Virus record (IMG/VR): IMGVR_UViG_3300009080_000014
Span: 1-52,005 of that record
Length of the DNA: 52,005 nucleotides
Direction: 5' to 3' (one strand)
DNA from: a virus
The position numbers and the translations under genes are program-made. The notes beneath the pieces are model-generated. The model was not told the origin of the DNA. It saw only the letters and a list, made by a program, of their open reading frames with translations, and did no database searches. The first letter of the stretch is position 1, and every line of letters begins with the position of its first letter. Shown here piece by piece: positions 1 to 6,640 of this stretch.

Positions 1-180
1 GAAGTAGATATTGAAACAAGTTTACAAAATGCTAAAAACTGTGCATTGATTTGTGTAGATGAGATACTTAATTCTCATATAGATTCTGTTTATGAAGCTT
101 ATTATTTAGAAGTTAAACAAGAAATATTAAAATTAACAAGTTATGACAATACATCAACAATTGAAAGGATGGGGCTTTGA
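1..180 (+). CDS. C-terminal part of an unknown protein (5' end outside window)
   Basis: The reading frame is open from the first base and closes with TGA, giving 59 residues that begin EVDIETSLQNAKNCALICVD. It is acidic and looks alpha-helical, with no motif I recognise. The start lies upstream of the window, so the full length is unknown. The next possible gene starts two bases after this stop, which suggests one transcript. Function is unknown. Confidence 0.6.
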   Translation, partial: EVDIETSLQNAKNCALICVDEILNSHIDSVYEAYYLEVKQEILKLTSYDNTSTIERMGL

Positions 181-181
181 T

Positions 182-352
182 ATGACAGCTTTGAAGGGGG
201 AGGGGGCGTTTCTCTCTCCACCGAAGGTGCCACGCGCATTTTCGACTAATGTCTCAAATGATCCTACCCAACCTAACACCTCTCCAACGCAATTAAACGA
301 AGATGAATGGTGTAATTATGCCAACATGCCTTCTCCTAAAGCATATATGTGA
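182..352 (+). CDS. Small hypothetical protein, 56 aa
   Basis: A short frame begins MTALKGEGAF and ends with a Met codon followed by TGA. It is rich in Pro, Thr and Asn, with a C-terminal NEDEWCNYANMP stretch that looks protein-like. I chose the ATG at 182 because it directly follows the upstream stop (TGA-T-ATG), an arrangement suited to translational coupling. An in-frame ATG at 143 would overlap the upstream gene by 38 bases. The first 60 bases are richer in G and C than the surroundings. There is no known family, and the gene may not be real. Confidence 0.4.
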   Translation: MTALKGEGAFLSPPKVPRAFSTNVSNDPTQPNTSPTQLNEDEWCNYANMPSPKAYM

Positions 353-747
353 GAGTAAAGACTTTGTGTCTGAGGTAGTGTAAGACTTTGGTGGTATATA
401 GATAATAGATACCCTATAAGAATGCAAGAGAACCATGCTATATAAGGTAGATAAAGGGTTAACATGTGGAGATAAGCCTAAAGCCTATTAAAAATATGTA
501 GTGTATATATTCATATATAGATATAAGTACATAAACATATAAAAATATATAGGTTGTATAGAATGATGTAGAGGTAATGTGTGGAATGGTAGATGGTTTA
601 ATCAGGCGTGCACCCCCCTCACTTATTTTTTTTCTATAGAAGAGAAAATACTTCAAAATAACCGTGGAAATAGTTGGTAACGATGAATGGAAGGAATACC
701 CAATATCCTTACATATACCGGAATATAGGAGATAATTGTGGTTTTAG
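353..747. other. AT-rich intergenic stretch without a convincing gene
   Basis: About 400 bases carry many stops in all frames and long runs of alternating A and T. A G/C tract (GTGCACCCCCC) lies near 608-618, followed by a run of eight or more T. A protein-like but start-less fragment in frame 1 (640-735, containing VEIVGNDEWKEYPIS) follows a TAG at 637-639, so this may be the remains of a decayed gene. I saw no promoter apart from the one at 748. Confidence 0.5.
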
Positions 748-780
748 TTGGAAGTTACAAAGATATTTCGTATCTTTAAG
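748..780 (+). promoter_or_regulatory. Bacteroidetes-type promoter (TTG-N20-TATCTTTA)
   Basis: TTG at 748-750 is followed by exactly 20 bases ending in TTTCG, then TATCTTTA at 771-778. This fits the Bacteroidetes -33/-7 consensus (TTTG ... TAnnTTTG). The start codon of the next gene (821) lies about 40 bases downstream and is preceded by AAGGTT, a start context shared with the genes at 1243, 3368 and 33904. Confidence 0.75.
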
Positions 781-820
781 TATAAGATAAAGAGATAGAA
801 GTTAAATTAAAATCAAGGTT

Positions 821-1135
821 ATGAAGTATTCAGACAAAGTAAAGAGTTCAAAGGTAATGTTAGACATCATCAAGTCAATGAATGATGAAGAGTCTATTAG
901 TTTTACATACGGCAAAGGTTATAAAGGAGAGCCTAATGTATATAAGATTAAATGTTATCAGGATACTGTCAATGGTAAAAAGTCATATAGCATCTGGACT
1001 AACTTTAGTGGTATGAATGTAGACTCTTTGGGTCCTACTATGGTTAAATGTTACACATATGATATGATGTCTCAGAGAACTAACTATAGCTTCCCATTGA
1101 ATGAGATGTTGATGGTCAATGAAGAACTAGTATAG
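821..1135 (+). CDS. Hypothetical protein, 104 aa
   Basis: Unknown function. The protein starts MKYSDKVKSSKVMLD and appears to be a soluble mixed alpha/beta protein with two KCY segments (KCYQD and KCYTYD) about 40 residues apart. It has no signal peptide or membrane segment. The ATG follows AAGGTT and lies just behind a clear promoter, so the start is well supported. It is a single-gene unit, since the next gene has its own promoter. Position and promoter type suggest early expression, with a possible role in host takeover; that is inference. Confidence 0.8.
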   Translation: MKYSDKVKSSKVMLDIIKSMNDEESISFTYGKGYKGEPNVYKIKCYQDTVNGKKSYSIWTNFSGMNVDSLGPTMVKCYTYDMMSQRTNYSFPLNEMLMVNEELV

Positions 1136-1183
1136 GTAAAACCTATCACAGTAATTTATACTCAGTATAGATAAGAGAATAAG

Positions 1184-1214
1184 TTGCTTATATGAATTAT
1201 ATTTCGTATATTAA
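1184..1214 (+). promoter_or_regulatory. Bacteroidetes-type promoter (TTG-N20-TATATTAA)
   Basis: TTG lies at 1184-1186, then 20 bases ending in TTTCG, then TATATTAA at 1207-1214. It has the same spacing and the same TTCG just before the -7 box as the promoters at 748 and 3312. It drives the three-gene operon that starts at 1243, whose ATG is preceded by AAAGGTT. Confidence 0.75.
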
Positions 1215-1242
1215 GGTATATTAATTAAAACAAATAAAGGTT

Positions 1243-1503
1243 ATGTCGAATTTAGAGTATATGAAGACCCAAGTGGGTAAGATGTTTAGTGATAACTTCA
1301 GCTCCACAGGTACCAGTCTATTGATTAGAATAGAAGAGGATCGCAATAAGGCTTACTATATGGAGTGTTACGGAATGCATGCTAATGTATCTGGTAGGAC
1401 TGCCAATGGTAGTAAAAGGACTGATGAGTTGTATCATCCAACGCCTGGATTGAATACTATGTCAATTGCTCAATTAGAGAGATGTATAATTGGTACTGTC
1501 TAA
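1243..1503 (+). CDS. Hypothetical protein, 86 aa
   Basis: First gene of a compact three-gene operon behind the promoter at 1184. The protein begins MSNLEYMKTQVGKMF and has a beta-rich middle (SLLIRIEEDRNKAYYMECYG). There is no recognisable domain, signal peptide or membrane segment. The ATG follows AAAGGTT, the start context shared by several genes with this promoter type. The function is unknown, and early expression is inferred from the promoter. Confidence 0.8.
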   Translation: MSNLEYMKTQVGKMFSDNFSSTGTSLLIRIEEDRNKAYYMECYGMHANVSGRTANGSKRTDELYHPTPGLNTMSIAQLERCIIGTV

Positions 1504-1504
1504 T

Positions 1505-1693
1505 ATGAAGATAGATAAGATACATAATGACTCTAGACAGAGATTTAAGTACCCGGATGGGTATGGACCAAAGATCAACTACTGGCAAGGCCAGTTTGAT
1601 ACCGCTAAAAAGGCTAATGACTATTTTGGAATGAATAAAGCCTTAGACAAACTAATCTACTTCGTTAACAAACAACAACAGATATATGGATAA
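1505..1693 (+). CDS. Hypothetical protein, 62 aa
   Basis: Second gene of the operon. I chose the ATG at 1505 (MKIDKIHNDSRQRF), one base after the upstream stop; an in-frame ATG at 1490 would give five more residues and a 14-base overlap. The protein is basic and aromatic, with a YPDGYGPKINYWQGQFD segment followed by a helix ending in VNKQQQIYG. No family is recognised. Its 3' end overlaps the next gene by eight bases, which indicates translational coupling. Confidence 0.75.
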   Translation: MKIDKIHNDSRQRFKYPDGYGPKINYWQGQFDTAKKANDYFGMNKALDKLIYFVNKQQQIYG

Positions 1694-1886
1694 GATACTT
1701 CAAACAATAGTACTAGCATTAACCATAGTATGTGGTGTAGCTCTAATGTACGCCCTAATAGTAATAGCTAATAAAGCTCTATATCAGATACTAGTATATC
1801 CATTACGTACTCTGATGATCCTTATAGGTGTAGGAGCTATATATGGCCTATATACAATGATAGATAGATATACAAGGAAGATCTAA
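1686..1886 (+). CDS. Small membrane protein, 66 aa
   Basis: Third gene of the operon, overlapping the previous one by eight bases. It is almost wholly hydrophobic, with two predicted transmembrane helices at roughly residues 5-30 and 37-58, joined by a short loop (KALYQILVYPLR), and a basic C-terminus (DRYTRKI). It would sit in the host inner membrane. Small two-helix phage proteins include holins, antiholins and superinfection-exclusion proteins. The early-type promoter argues against a late lysis role, but the function is unknown. Confidence 0.75.
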   Translation: MDKILQTIVLALTIVCGVALMYALIVIANKALYQILVYPLRTLMILIGVGAIYGLYTMIDRYTRKI

Positions 1887-1908
1887 CCTTTAACCTTGCT
1901 TCCTAAGC

Positions 1909-1949
1909 CCTTCTTAAATCCCGACGGAGTCCTTCCGGTCGGGTGAAGG
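1909..1949. terminator. Strong hairpin between convergent operons, possible terminator
   Basis: CCCGAC (1920-1925) pairs with GTCGGG (1938-1943). The stem can continue inward as GGA/TCC with one bulge, and outward as CCTTC (1909-1913) with GAAGG (1945-1949). It is GC-rich in an AT-rich setting. It lies between the + operon that ends at 1886 and the - operon that ends at 2073, where a two-way terminator would be expected. No U-tract follows on either side, so it may instead be a structured RNA. A weaker hairpin (AAATC/GATTT) lies at 2037-2050. Confidence 0.4.
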
Positions 1950-2072
1950 CATGTCGATATCACTCTGCTATAACACTGACAGTATAGTTCCCTAAGAGGT
2001 TGGTAGCCTGCAAAATTGTGCCATACCGTGTTGCATAAATCTTATGATTTTTAGGTGTATAGTAATATATAT

Positions 2073-2246
2073 TTATATATTGTCTTGATATAGTCTAAAT
2101 GTACATGCATGTTTACCGTTAATCATAGGCATTCCATGCTTATCATATGTAATATAGTCGACCTTTACCTTCTTATTCTTAAATCTACCAGTAAGAATGT
2201 AGTCTCCTTTCTTTATACCGTCTAATATAACTTTATTCTTCTTCAT
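2073..2246 (-). CDS. Hypothetical protein, 57 aa
   Basis: A minus-strand frame runs from ATG at 2246 to TAA at 2073. The product starts MKKNKVILDGIKKGDYILTG and continues with a Lys-rich beta-like region and KHGMPMINGKHACTF. The balanced composition and the absence of a competing + frame support a real gene. It is third in a minus-strand operon whose promoter is at 2682-2712. The KKGDYILTGRFKNKKVKVDY stretch resembles a small beta-barrel, but I do not recognise the family. Confidence 0.7.
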   Translation of the reverse strand: MKKNKVILDGIKKGDYILTGRFKNKKVKVDYITYDKHGMPMINGKHACTFRLYQDNI

Positions 2247-2299
2247 ATTATATAGAAGTTTTCATAGTCTATCCATAATCAATTGAGATATCTTAATAT

Positions 2300-2482
2300 C
2301 TATGTATCTTCCTCTTCTTCTACAGGCCAATCTCCTAAGTACACCCATATTATCAGTATAAGTGTCCATGCAGATACTAAACCCATCATTATATATGAAG
2401 AAAGAAACACAAATGTAAGGAATAACACTGATAAAATCAGTAGTATTGTCCAGGCTATTATTTTTGCGTACCGTTGTAACAT
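2300..2482 (-). CDS. Small membrane protein, 60 aa
   Basis: Second gene of the minus-strand operon. The product begins MLQRYAKIIAWTILLILSVL and has two transmembrane helices (about residues 8-30 and 33-50) with a short acidic C-terminal tail (PVEEEEDT). The layout is that of a small inner-membrane phage protein. The opposite + frame is a Ser- and Ile-rich shadow. It lies 25 bases after the end of the first gene. Function is unknown; superinfection exclusion or membrane modification is possible but unproven. Confidence 0.7.
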   Translation of the reverse strand: MLQRYAKIIAWTILLILSVLFLTFVFLSSYIMMGLVSAWTLILIIWVYLGDWPVEEEEDT

Positions 2483-2507
2483 TGTTTCTTTGGTTTTTTA
2501 TAGAGTT

Positions 2508-2660
2508 TTATGTATTCATAATCTCAGAATAAGCCTTTTCATAAGCTTCTTCACGTTTCATAGTGGGATGTTGGGTAACTAACTCGGTTACTCTTGTTAA
2601 AACCTCTTGTCTTCTGCCATAATCTTCAGCAGAATATAGTAATTCTTCTATTCTAGACAT
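2508..2660 (-). CDS. Hypothetical protein, 50 aa
   Basis: First gene of the minus-strand operon, from ATG at 2660 to TAA at 2508. The product begins MSRIEELLYSAEDYGRRQEV and is helical and charged throughout, ending EAYEKAYSEIMNT. A near-consensus promoter lies at 2682-2712, about 20 bases upstream, which fixes strand and start. It is too short for domain assignment. Small charged helical phage proteins often bind host factors, but nothing here shows that. Confidence 0.75.
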   Translation of the reverse strand: MSRIEELLYSAEDYGRRQEVLTRVTELVTQHPTMKREEAYEKAYSEIMNT

Positions 2661-2681
2661 TTGTACTACTCTTATTATATG

Positions 2682-2712
2682 TTAAGATAAGAACTTTTTG
2701 GGTAAAAAGCAA
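2682..2712 (-). promoter_or_regulatory. Bacteroidetes-type promoter on the minus strand
   Basis: Read on the minus strand, TTG (2712-2710) is followed by exactly 20 bases and then TATCTTAA (2689-2682). It has the same layout and spacing as the plus-strand promoters and drives the three-gene minus-strand operon (2660 to 2073). It is divergent from the promoter at 2744; the two TTG boxes are about 31 bases apart, so they may share regulation. Confidence 0.75.
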
Positions 2713-2743
2713 GAAAACACGGGAAATTTTTTTAGCAAATTTT

Positions 2744-2774
2744 TTGTATATACGCTTTTTTTATCTTATCTTGT
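2744..2774 (+). promoter_or_regulatory. Bacteroidetes-type promoter (TTG-N20-TATCTTGT)
   Basis: TTG lies at 2744-2746, then 20 bases, then TATCTTGT at 2767-2774. This is the + half of a divergent pair with the minus-strand promoter at 2682-2712. It precedes the gene at 2821 with a leader of roughly 40 bases. Unlike several sister promoters it lacks the TTCG before the -7 box, and its gene lacks the AAGGTT start context. Confidence 0.75.
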
Positions 2775-2820
2775 ATTTGTCGGGTATCGTAGTACAGATA
2801 TCAATACTATTTATTGACAT

Positions 2821-3294
2821 ATGCAACCATTAGATAAAAATACACTATTTTCAATCTTCGATATCGGAGATGAAGAGGTATATAAAGAGAATAACGTAGA
2901 GGAACTCTTAGATAATCCATTCGTACTATTAGGAATGGTAGTAAGAGGTGTAGATAATTGGCATCTAATGGATATACTCTATACTAGAAAGAAAGGAGAG
3001 GAGTATGCCAGCGTTAGAGAGCAGGTACAGCTTCAGTACTTTACAAAGCTATGTAAGTATCTTACTAGATTAGATTTTAATAAGTTTGAGACAGTATATA
3101 CAATAGGAGATTCATTCGATAGAGATGAAGTAGAGAAAGCTCTCAATATAATACTAGAAGTATTCATTACATTTGAACATTATGAGAAATGTGTAATAGT
3201 TAAAAAGTTCTTAGATTTACTAGATCATGAGTATATACTAAAGAACGAATTAAAGAAAGCTAGTATTAAGTATCCTTCTTCGGAAAACTTTTAA
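2821..3294 (+). CDS. Hypothetical protein, 157 aa
   Basis: The protein starts MQPLDKNTLFSIFDIGDEEV, is acidic and almost certainly all-helical, with a Lys-rich C-terminus (ELKKASIKYPSSENF). It has no signal peptide, membrane segment or known catalytic motif. It is transcribed from its own promoter at 2744, divergent from the small minus-strand operon, and the next gene again has its own promoter. Unknown function; early expression is inferred. Confidence 0.8.
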   Translation: MQPLDKNTLFSIFDIGDEEVYKENNVEELLDNPFVLLGMVVRGVDNWHLMDILYTRKKGEEYASVREQVQLQYFTKLCKYLTRLDFNKFETVYTIGDSFDRDEVEKALNIILEVFITFEHYEKCVIVKKFLDLLDHEYILKNELKKASIKYPSSENF

Positions 3295-3311
3295 AATAGT
3301 CACTAAAATAG

Positions 3312-3342
3312 TTGCCTCACATAGTTATTTTTCGTATCTTTA
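3312..3342 (+). promoter_or_regulatory. Bacteroidetes-type promoter (TTG-N20-TATCTTTA)
   Basis: TTG lies at 3312-3314, then 20 bases ending in TTTTTCG, then TATCTTTA at 3335-3342. The -7 region and the bases after it (AAGTATAAGATAAA) nearly match those of the promoter at 748, which suggests the two arose by duplication. It serves the genes at 3368 and 3733. Confidence 0.8.
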
Positions 3343-3367
3343 AGTATAAGATAAAAAGATAAAGGTT

Positions 3368-3739
3368 ATGGCAAATTCAAACACATTTTCAATTAGTAAT
3401 CAAAGTCAATTCGATGAATGCCTAATGTGGGTTTCAGATCTATACAAAGACGTATATGGCATGAGACCTAGAGGGTATAACTTCCACAATTGGACTTTCC
3501 AGGAATTAACTGATTTCGTTAACGATCTATCTGAAGAGAATGATAGGTTAGTAGAGGACGAGAAAGCTTTCGAACAGAAGGCCCTTAAAGACGTTATGTC
3601 TGTAGGAGCACCTGATAAAGAGACTGCTGCTAGATGGTTAGATCAAGCTGATGCATTCTTCATGTATGGGGATGATAGCTTCTATGATGATCATATAGAG
3701 AAGTACGGATGGGTATCTAAACAATTTGGATTATGTTAG
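3368..3739 (+). CDS. Conserved-looking small phage protein, 123 aa
   Basis: The protein starts MANSNTFSISNQSQFDECLM. It contains LYKDVYGMRPRGYNF at about residues 26-40, a signature I associate with small uncharacterised phage proteins, then helical and acidic segments ending in KQFGLC. It has no membrane segment. The ATG follows AAAGGTT behind a strong promoter, so the start is secure. The 3' end overlaps the following lipoprotein gene by seven bases, so the two are probably co-translated. Function unknown. Confidence 0.8.
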   Translation: MANSNTFSISNQSQFDECLMWVSDLYKDVYGMRPRGYNFHNWTFQELTDFVNDLSEENDRLVEDEKAFEQKALKDVMSVGAPDKETAARWLDQADAFFMYGDDSFYDDHIEKYGWVSKQFGLC

Positions 3740-4362
3740 ATAAAAATCTTCGGTGCAACTTGCGCGCGTTTCGCGCGGCGGCTTCGCTTTTACTTATCGC
3801 CGCCCTCTCCTCTTGTGAGAAAGAACCTTTCACTACCCCATGTATAGGAGGTGAGTGTGATGCTTATATACAATCAAGCTTTACTAAGGATAGTAACGGT
3901 TATTACCATGCAGTACTAGATTGGACGAGTGAGTATTACCCTTACTTCTCATTAGATGTATATGCTAATAAGACTTCTGAAGATTATTGGTATAATGGGT
4001 TGTCAATAGTTCGAGCTGAGTTTGATACCGATTCATATTTCGTTTTACAAGATTCAGTCGCATTTACTATTAGTTTATATCAACCTTGGTTGGGTTTATG
4101 GAATTATAACGGTGTACCTATACCCTATGAGAACACAACTGTCTACTTAGATCAATTCGAAGGTACTATAGTTCCAGTGGTTCAGAGTACGGAAATACTA
4201 TTCTCGGAAGATGAATACGGTGATTTTACAACTAAAAGAGTGGTTGGACCGTTTCCTCCAAGTATGATAGGTGATACTATAAGTATTTTTATGAGAGTAA
4301 AGTGGGATTTAGGGGAGAATTTAATAAAAGACGGCTATTTTGAAAAATTTATCATAGAATAG
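3733..4362 (+). CDS. Predicted lipoprotein, 209 aa
   Basis: The N-terminus has positive charges, a hydrophobic stretch (AAASLLLIAALSSC) and a lipobox-like LSSC with Cys at about residue 28, so it is probably exported and lipidated. The mature part is aromatic- and acid-rich, looks beta-sheet-like and has two Cys (PCIGGEC) soon after the lipobox. The family is not recognised. Phage lipoproteins often block superinfection at the envelope; that role is inference. Bases coding for the signal peptide (about 3750-3812) are far more GC-rich than the rest and contain a perfect CGCGCG-TTT-CGCGCG hairpin, suggesting a foreign or recombined segment. Confidence 0.75.
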   Translation: MLDKNLRCNLRAFRAAASLLLIAALSSCEKEPFTTPCIGGECDAYIQSSFTKDSNGYYHAVLDWTSEYYPYFSLDVYANKTSEDYWYNGLSIVRAEFDTDSYFVLQDSVAFTISLYQPWLGLWNYNGVPIPYENTTVYLDQFEGTIVPVVQSTEILFSEDEYGDFTTKRVVGPFPPSMIGDTISIFMRVKWDLGENLIKDGYFEKFIIE

Positions 4363-4393
4363 TTGCTATTCCGAATTTTTTTTAATATCTTCT
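4363..4393 (+). promoter_or_regulatory. Bacteroidetes-type promoter (TTG-N20-TATCTTCT)
   Basis: TTG lies at 4363-4365, then 20 bases, then TATCTTCT at 4386-4393. It starts the unit holding the HD-domain protein and the late sigma factor. The leader that follows (about 4400-4517) is nearly pure A and T, with short TAA/ATA repeats and no obvious ribosome binding site. Such a leader could act as an unstructured translation enhancer. Confidence 0.65.
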
Positions 4394-4517
4394 ATATATG
4401 TTAATTAAGATAATTAATAAGTTATAATAAAAAATATTTTTAAATAGATATAATATATAATATTAAAGTAATTAAATAATAAAATAAATAAATAATAATA
4501 ATTTAAAAAGGTTTTCT

Positions 4518-5249
4518 ATGTTAAATGCGGAACAAATACAAAAAAACTACGACAAACACGTAAAAATTATCGAAACCTACTTAGGTGGACGTGCTATAGC
4601 GTGTAAAGAGATGATTAAACACATGGAGGATACCTATGTTATGGCTCCTGCTAGTGGAAAGACTTGGTATCATAATGCTTTTGCCGGTGGATATGTAGAT
4701 CATGTTAATAGAGTAGTTCAATTTGCTATAGAACAATCTAGGTTATATGAGAAAATGGGTGGAACTATTGATTATACTGAGGAACAATTAGTATTTTCTG
4801 CTTTATTTCACGATCTAGGTAAGATTGGAGATGGAGATAAACCAAATTACATACCTCAAACTGATAAATGGAGACAAGATAAACTCTCAGAAATGTATAC
4901 TTTTAATCCAGACTTAGATTTTATGCTTATTCCAGATAGATCTTTATTTATTTTACAGAAATTCGGTATAAAAGTAGATCAAAAGGAGTTTTTAGGTATA
5001 AGATGTCATGATGGAGTATTTGATAAAGCAAATGAAGCGTACTTTTTTAGTAATGTAGAATCTTCTAGACAAAAATCAGCATTAATTTCAGTTTTACATA
5101 CCGCAGACTTCTTAGCTTCTAAAGTTGAATACGATATGTGGAAAAGAAATGGTGGATCTTCTAAACCTAGAAATCCAAAAACAACAACTTCTTCAGGAAA
5201 AGTAGTTAAATCCTCAGAAGGATTATCAAATATGTTAAAAAACTTATAA
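4518..5249 (+). CDS. HD-domain metal-dependent phosphohydrolase, 243 aa
   Basis: The signature is FHDLGKIGDG, with the His-Asp pair at residues 98-99, an upstream His at 62 (GYVDHVNR), and later RCHDG and LHTADFLAS supplying the remaining metal ligands. This is the HD superfamily layout used by nucleotidases, dNTP hydrolases and (p)ppGpp hydrolases. The C-terminal 30 residues are Ser/Thr/Lys-rich and probably disordered. It is the first gene behind the promoter at 4363, two bases before the next gene. The likely role is nucleotide or signal-nucleotide hydrolysis during takeover; the substrate is unknown. Confidence 0.8.
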   Translation: MLNAEQIQKNYDKHVKIIETYLGGRAIACKEMIKHMEDTYVMAPASGKTWYHNAFAGGYVDHVNRVVQFAIEQSRLYEKMGGTIDYTEEQLVFSALFHDLGKIGDGDKPNYIPQTDKWRQDKLSEMYTFNPDLDFMLIPDRSLFILQKFGIKVDQKEFLGIRCHDGVFDKANEAYFFSNVESSRQKSALISVLHTADFLASKVEYDMWKRNGGSSKPRNPKTTTSSGKVVKSSEGLSNMLKNL

Positions 5250-5250
5250 A

Positions 5251-5571
5251 ATGGACATACAACCAACAAATTTATATATAATAGTGGGTATATTAGTTGC
5301 TTTACTGTTGATTTTTTCTTATATTATAAGAAATCTCTTAGTTAAGTTAGAGAAGTATGAAGATGTAACAGAGGATCAAACTCAATATCTTCAAAATATT
5401 TCAAATGCAGTAGGAGAATCTAAAAAGCACCTTAATGAATTAGATGAAAAGGGGACATTTCAATCTGATGATGAGGTCGGTTATTTTTTTAAACAACTAA
5501 AAAAGGTGCAGGACGAATTAGATCGATATATGCTTCCACAAAACTATGGCAAGAAAAAAGAGCAAAGCTAA
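5251..5571 (+). CDS. Membrane-anchored coiled-coil protein, 106 aa
   Basis: One N-terminal transmembrane helix (about residues 8-30, YIIVGILVALLLIFSYII) is followed by a charged helical region (residues 35-95) that looks coiled-coil, and a Lys-rich end (GKKKEQS). It overlaps the start of the late sigma factor gene by 26 bases, so production of the two may be coupled. Single-helix proteins of this kind are common in T4-like genomes and have no assigned role. I do not recognise a family. Confidence 0.75.
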   Translation: MDIQPTNLYIIVGILVALLLIFSYIIRNLLVKLEKYEDVTEDQTQYLQNISNAVGESKKHLNELDEKGTFQSDDEVGYFFKQLKKVQDELDRYMLPQNYGKKKEQS

Positions 5572-6250
5572 TTACTTTACTTCAGAGACAGAAGAGTACA
5601 TTAAAAAATATAATACTTCAGTAGATATAGTATATAGAGCAAAGATCTTCACAGATCATATCTATATACCCTTTTACAAGTTAGCAGAGAACATAATTCA
5701 TACTTTTAAATTCTATTACACAGATGTTGATAAAATAGAAGATTTAAAGCATGAAATTGTTTCTGTTTTATTAGAAGAGAAGATTATGAAGTTTGATCCT
5801 GATAATGGAGCAAAAGCATATTCTTATTTTGGTACTATTGTTAAGAGGTGGTTAATTAATTACAACAATAAAAATTATAAAAAACTCAAACAAGTAGGTT
5901 CATTCTCTGATTATGAGGATTCTTTTGAACCTAACGGTATGAAAGAGAGTATCAATCAGCAATCACTAGCACACTTTATAGACGACTGGGTAGATGAAAC
6001 GTACGTTAAGTTAGACAGCATATTTGCTAAAGACCAGGAAAAGAAAATAGCAGATGCTGTATTGACAATATTTAAAACTAGAAATGACCTTCAGATCTTT
6101 AAAAAGAAAGCTCTATACATTTACATAAGAGAAATGACGGATTGTGAAACTCCACACTTAACTAGAGTCATTTCTAAACTTAAAGAAGAGTTCTATAATA
6201 AGTATCAAAGGTATTATGATTTAGGATTATTAGACATTACTGCATCATAG
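5546..6250 (+). CDS. Late-transcription RNA polymerase sigma factor, gp55-like
   Basis: The protein starts MARKKSKANYFTSETEEYIK, and its centre (LKHEIVSVLLEEKIMKFDPDN ... AYSYFGTIVKRWLINYNNK) matches sigma region 2 as in T4 gp55: a helical core followed by the aromatic, basic helix that opens the -10 element. At 234 residues it is somewhat longer than T4 gp55 (about 185). It would direct host RNA polymerase to late promoters. A candidate target motif, TATTTATATA, first appears three bases after this gene ends. The assignment rests on the region-2 pattern and T4-like context. Confidence 0.7.
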   Translation: MARKKSKANYFTSETEEYIKKYNTSVDIVYRAKIFTDHIYIPFYKLAENIIHTFKFYYTDVDKIEDLKHEIVSVLLEEKIMKFDPDNGAKAYSYFGTIVKRWLINYNNKNYKKLKQVGSFSDYEDSFEPNGMKESINQQSLAHFIDDWVDETYVKLDSIFAKDQEKKIADAVLTIFKTRNDLQIFKKKALYIYIREMTDCETPHLTRVISKLKEEFYNKYQRYYDLGLLDITAS

Positions 6251-6252
6251 GA

Positions 6253-6262
6253 TATTTATATA
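6253..6262 (+). promoter_or_regulatory. Candidate late promoter motif TATTTATATA
   Basis: TATTTATATA ends 12 bases before the ATG of the first tail-module gene. It is the first of eight copies, all placed directly upstream of genes. The reverse complement contains TATAAATA, the T4 late -10 sequence, so orientation and mechanism are unsettled. A neighbouring gp55-like gene makes a late promoter plausible. Confidence 0.5.
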
Positions 6263-6274
6263 GAAACATACCTT

Positions 6275-6640
6275 ATGGCTTTAGATAAGAAAATATTTGG
6301 AAACAAAACATTATCAGACCTTTTTTCTGAGATTCACGGTAATTCATCAACAACTAGATCTCAAGTAAAATCTCTAATCGGTGAACTTAAACCTCTGATA
6401 GAGAATATAGGAGATGCAACATTAATTGTTCCAATGATCAAAGAGTATATGGAGATAGGAGTAAAGAACGATGATGCTTTGATAAAGATGGCTGCTATAA
6501 TACAACGTATAGAATCAGCACAAGCAAAAGGTAGTGACGGAGACATGTGGGATCCATCAGAACTTGCTGCACTATTAGAGGAAACAGAAGATACTCAAGA
6601 TGAGTTAGGAGATAAAACGAACGAAGAAAGTGGTAATTAA
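6275..6640 (+). CDS. Hypothetical protein at head of tail module, 121 aa
   Basis: All-helical protein starting MALDKKIFGNKTLSDLFSEI, with an acidic C-terminal tail (LLEETEDTQDELGDKTNEESGN). The core (residues 30-85) has alternating hydrophobic and charged residues typical of a helical bundle. It has no enzyme motif. It starts 12 bases after a TATTTATATA motif, and its stop overlaps the ATG of the gp5-like gene, so it is probably late and made along with the spike. It could be a small baseplate or chaperone protein; no family is recognised. Confidence 0.75.
   Translation: MALDKKIFGNKTLSDLFSEIHGNSSTTRSQVKSLIGELKPLIENIGDATLIVPMIKEYMEIGVKNDDALIKMAAIIQRIESAQAKGSDGDMWDPSELAALLEETEDTQDELGDKTNEESGN

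Noticed and set aside
637-639. Use of TAG as a sense codon in this phage
   Set aside because: Many well-supported genes in the window end in TAG (for example those at 7776, 12000 and 48074), so TAG is a normal stop here.
459-656. Minus-strand frame of 65 codons
   Set aside because: It has a Tyr/Ile/Phe composition expected from AT-rich noncoding DNA, no promoter of the TTG-N20 type upstream, and opposes the protein-like + fragment at 640-735.
1887-2072. Possible tRNA or other known RNA gene
   Set aside because: A hairpin is present, but I could not place acceptor, anticodon and T-arm in either strand; no CCA-like end or T-loop consensus was found.
2283-2582. Plus-strand frame of 99 codons
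   Set aside because: It is the shadow of two minus-strand genes (2300-2482 and 2508-2660) that have a clear promoter and better protein character.
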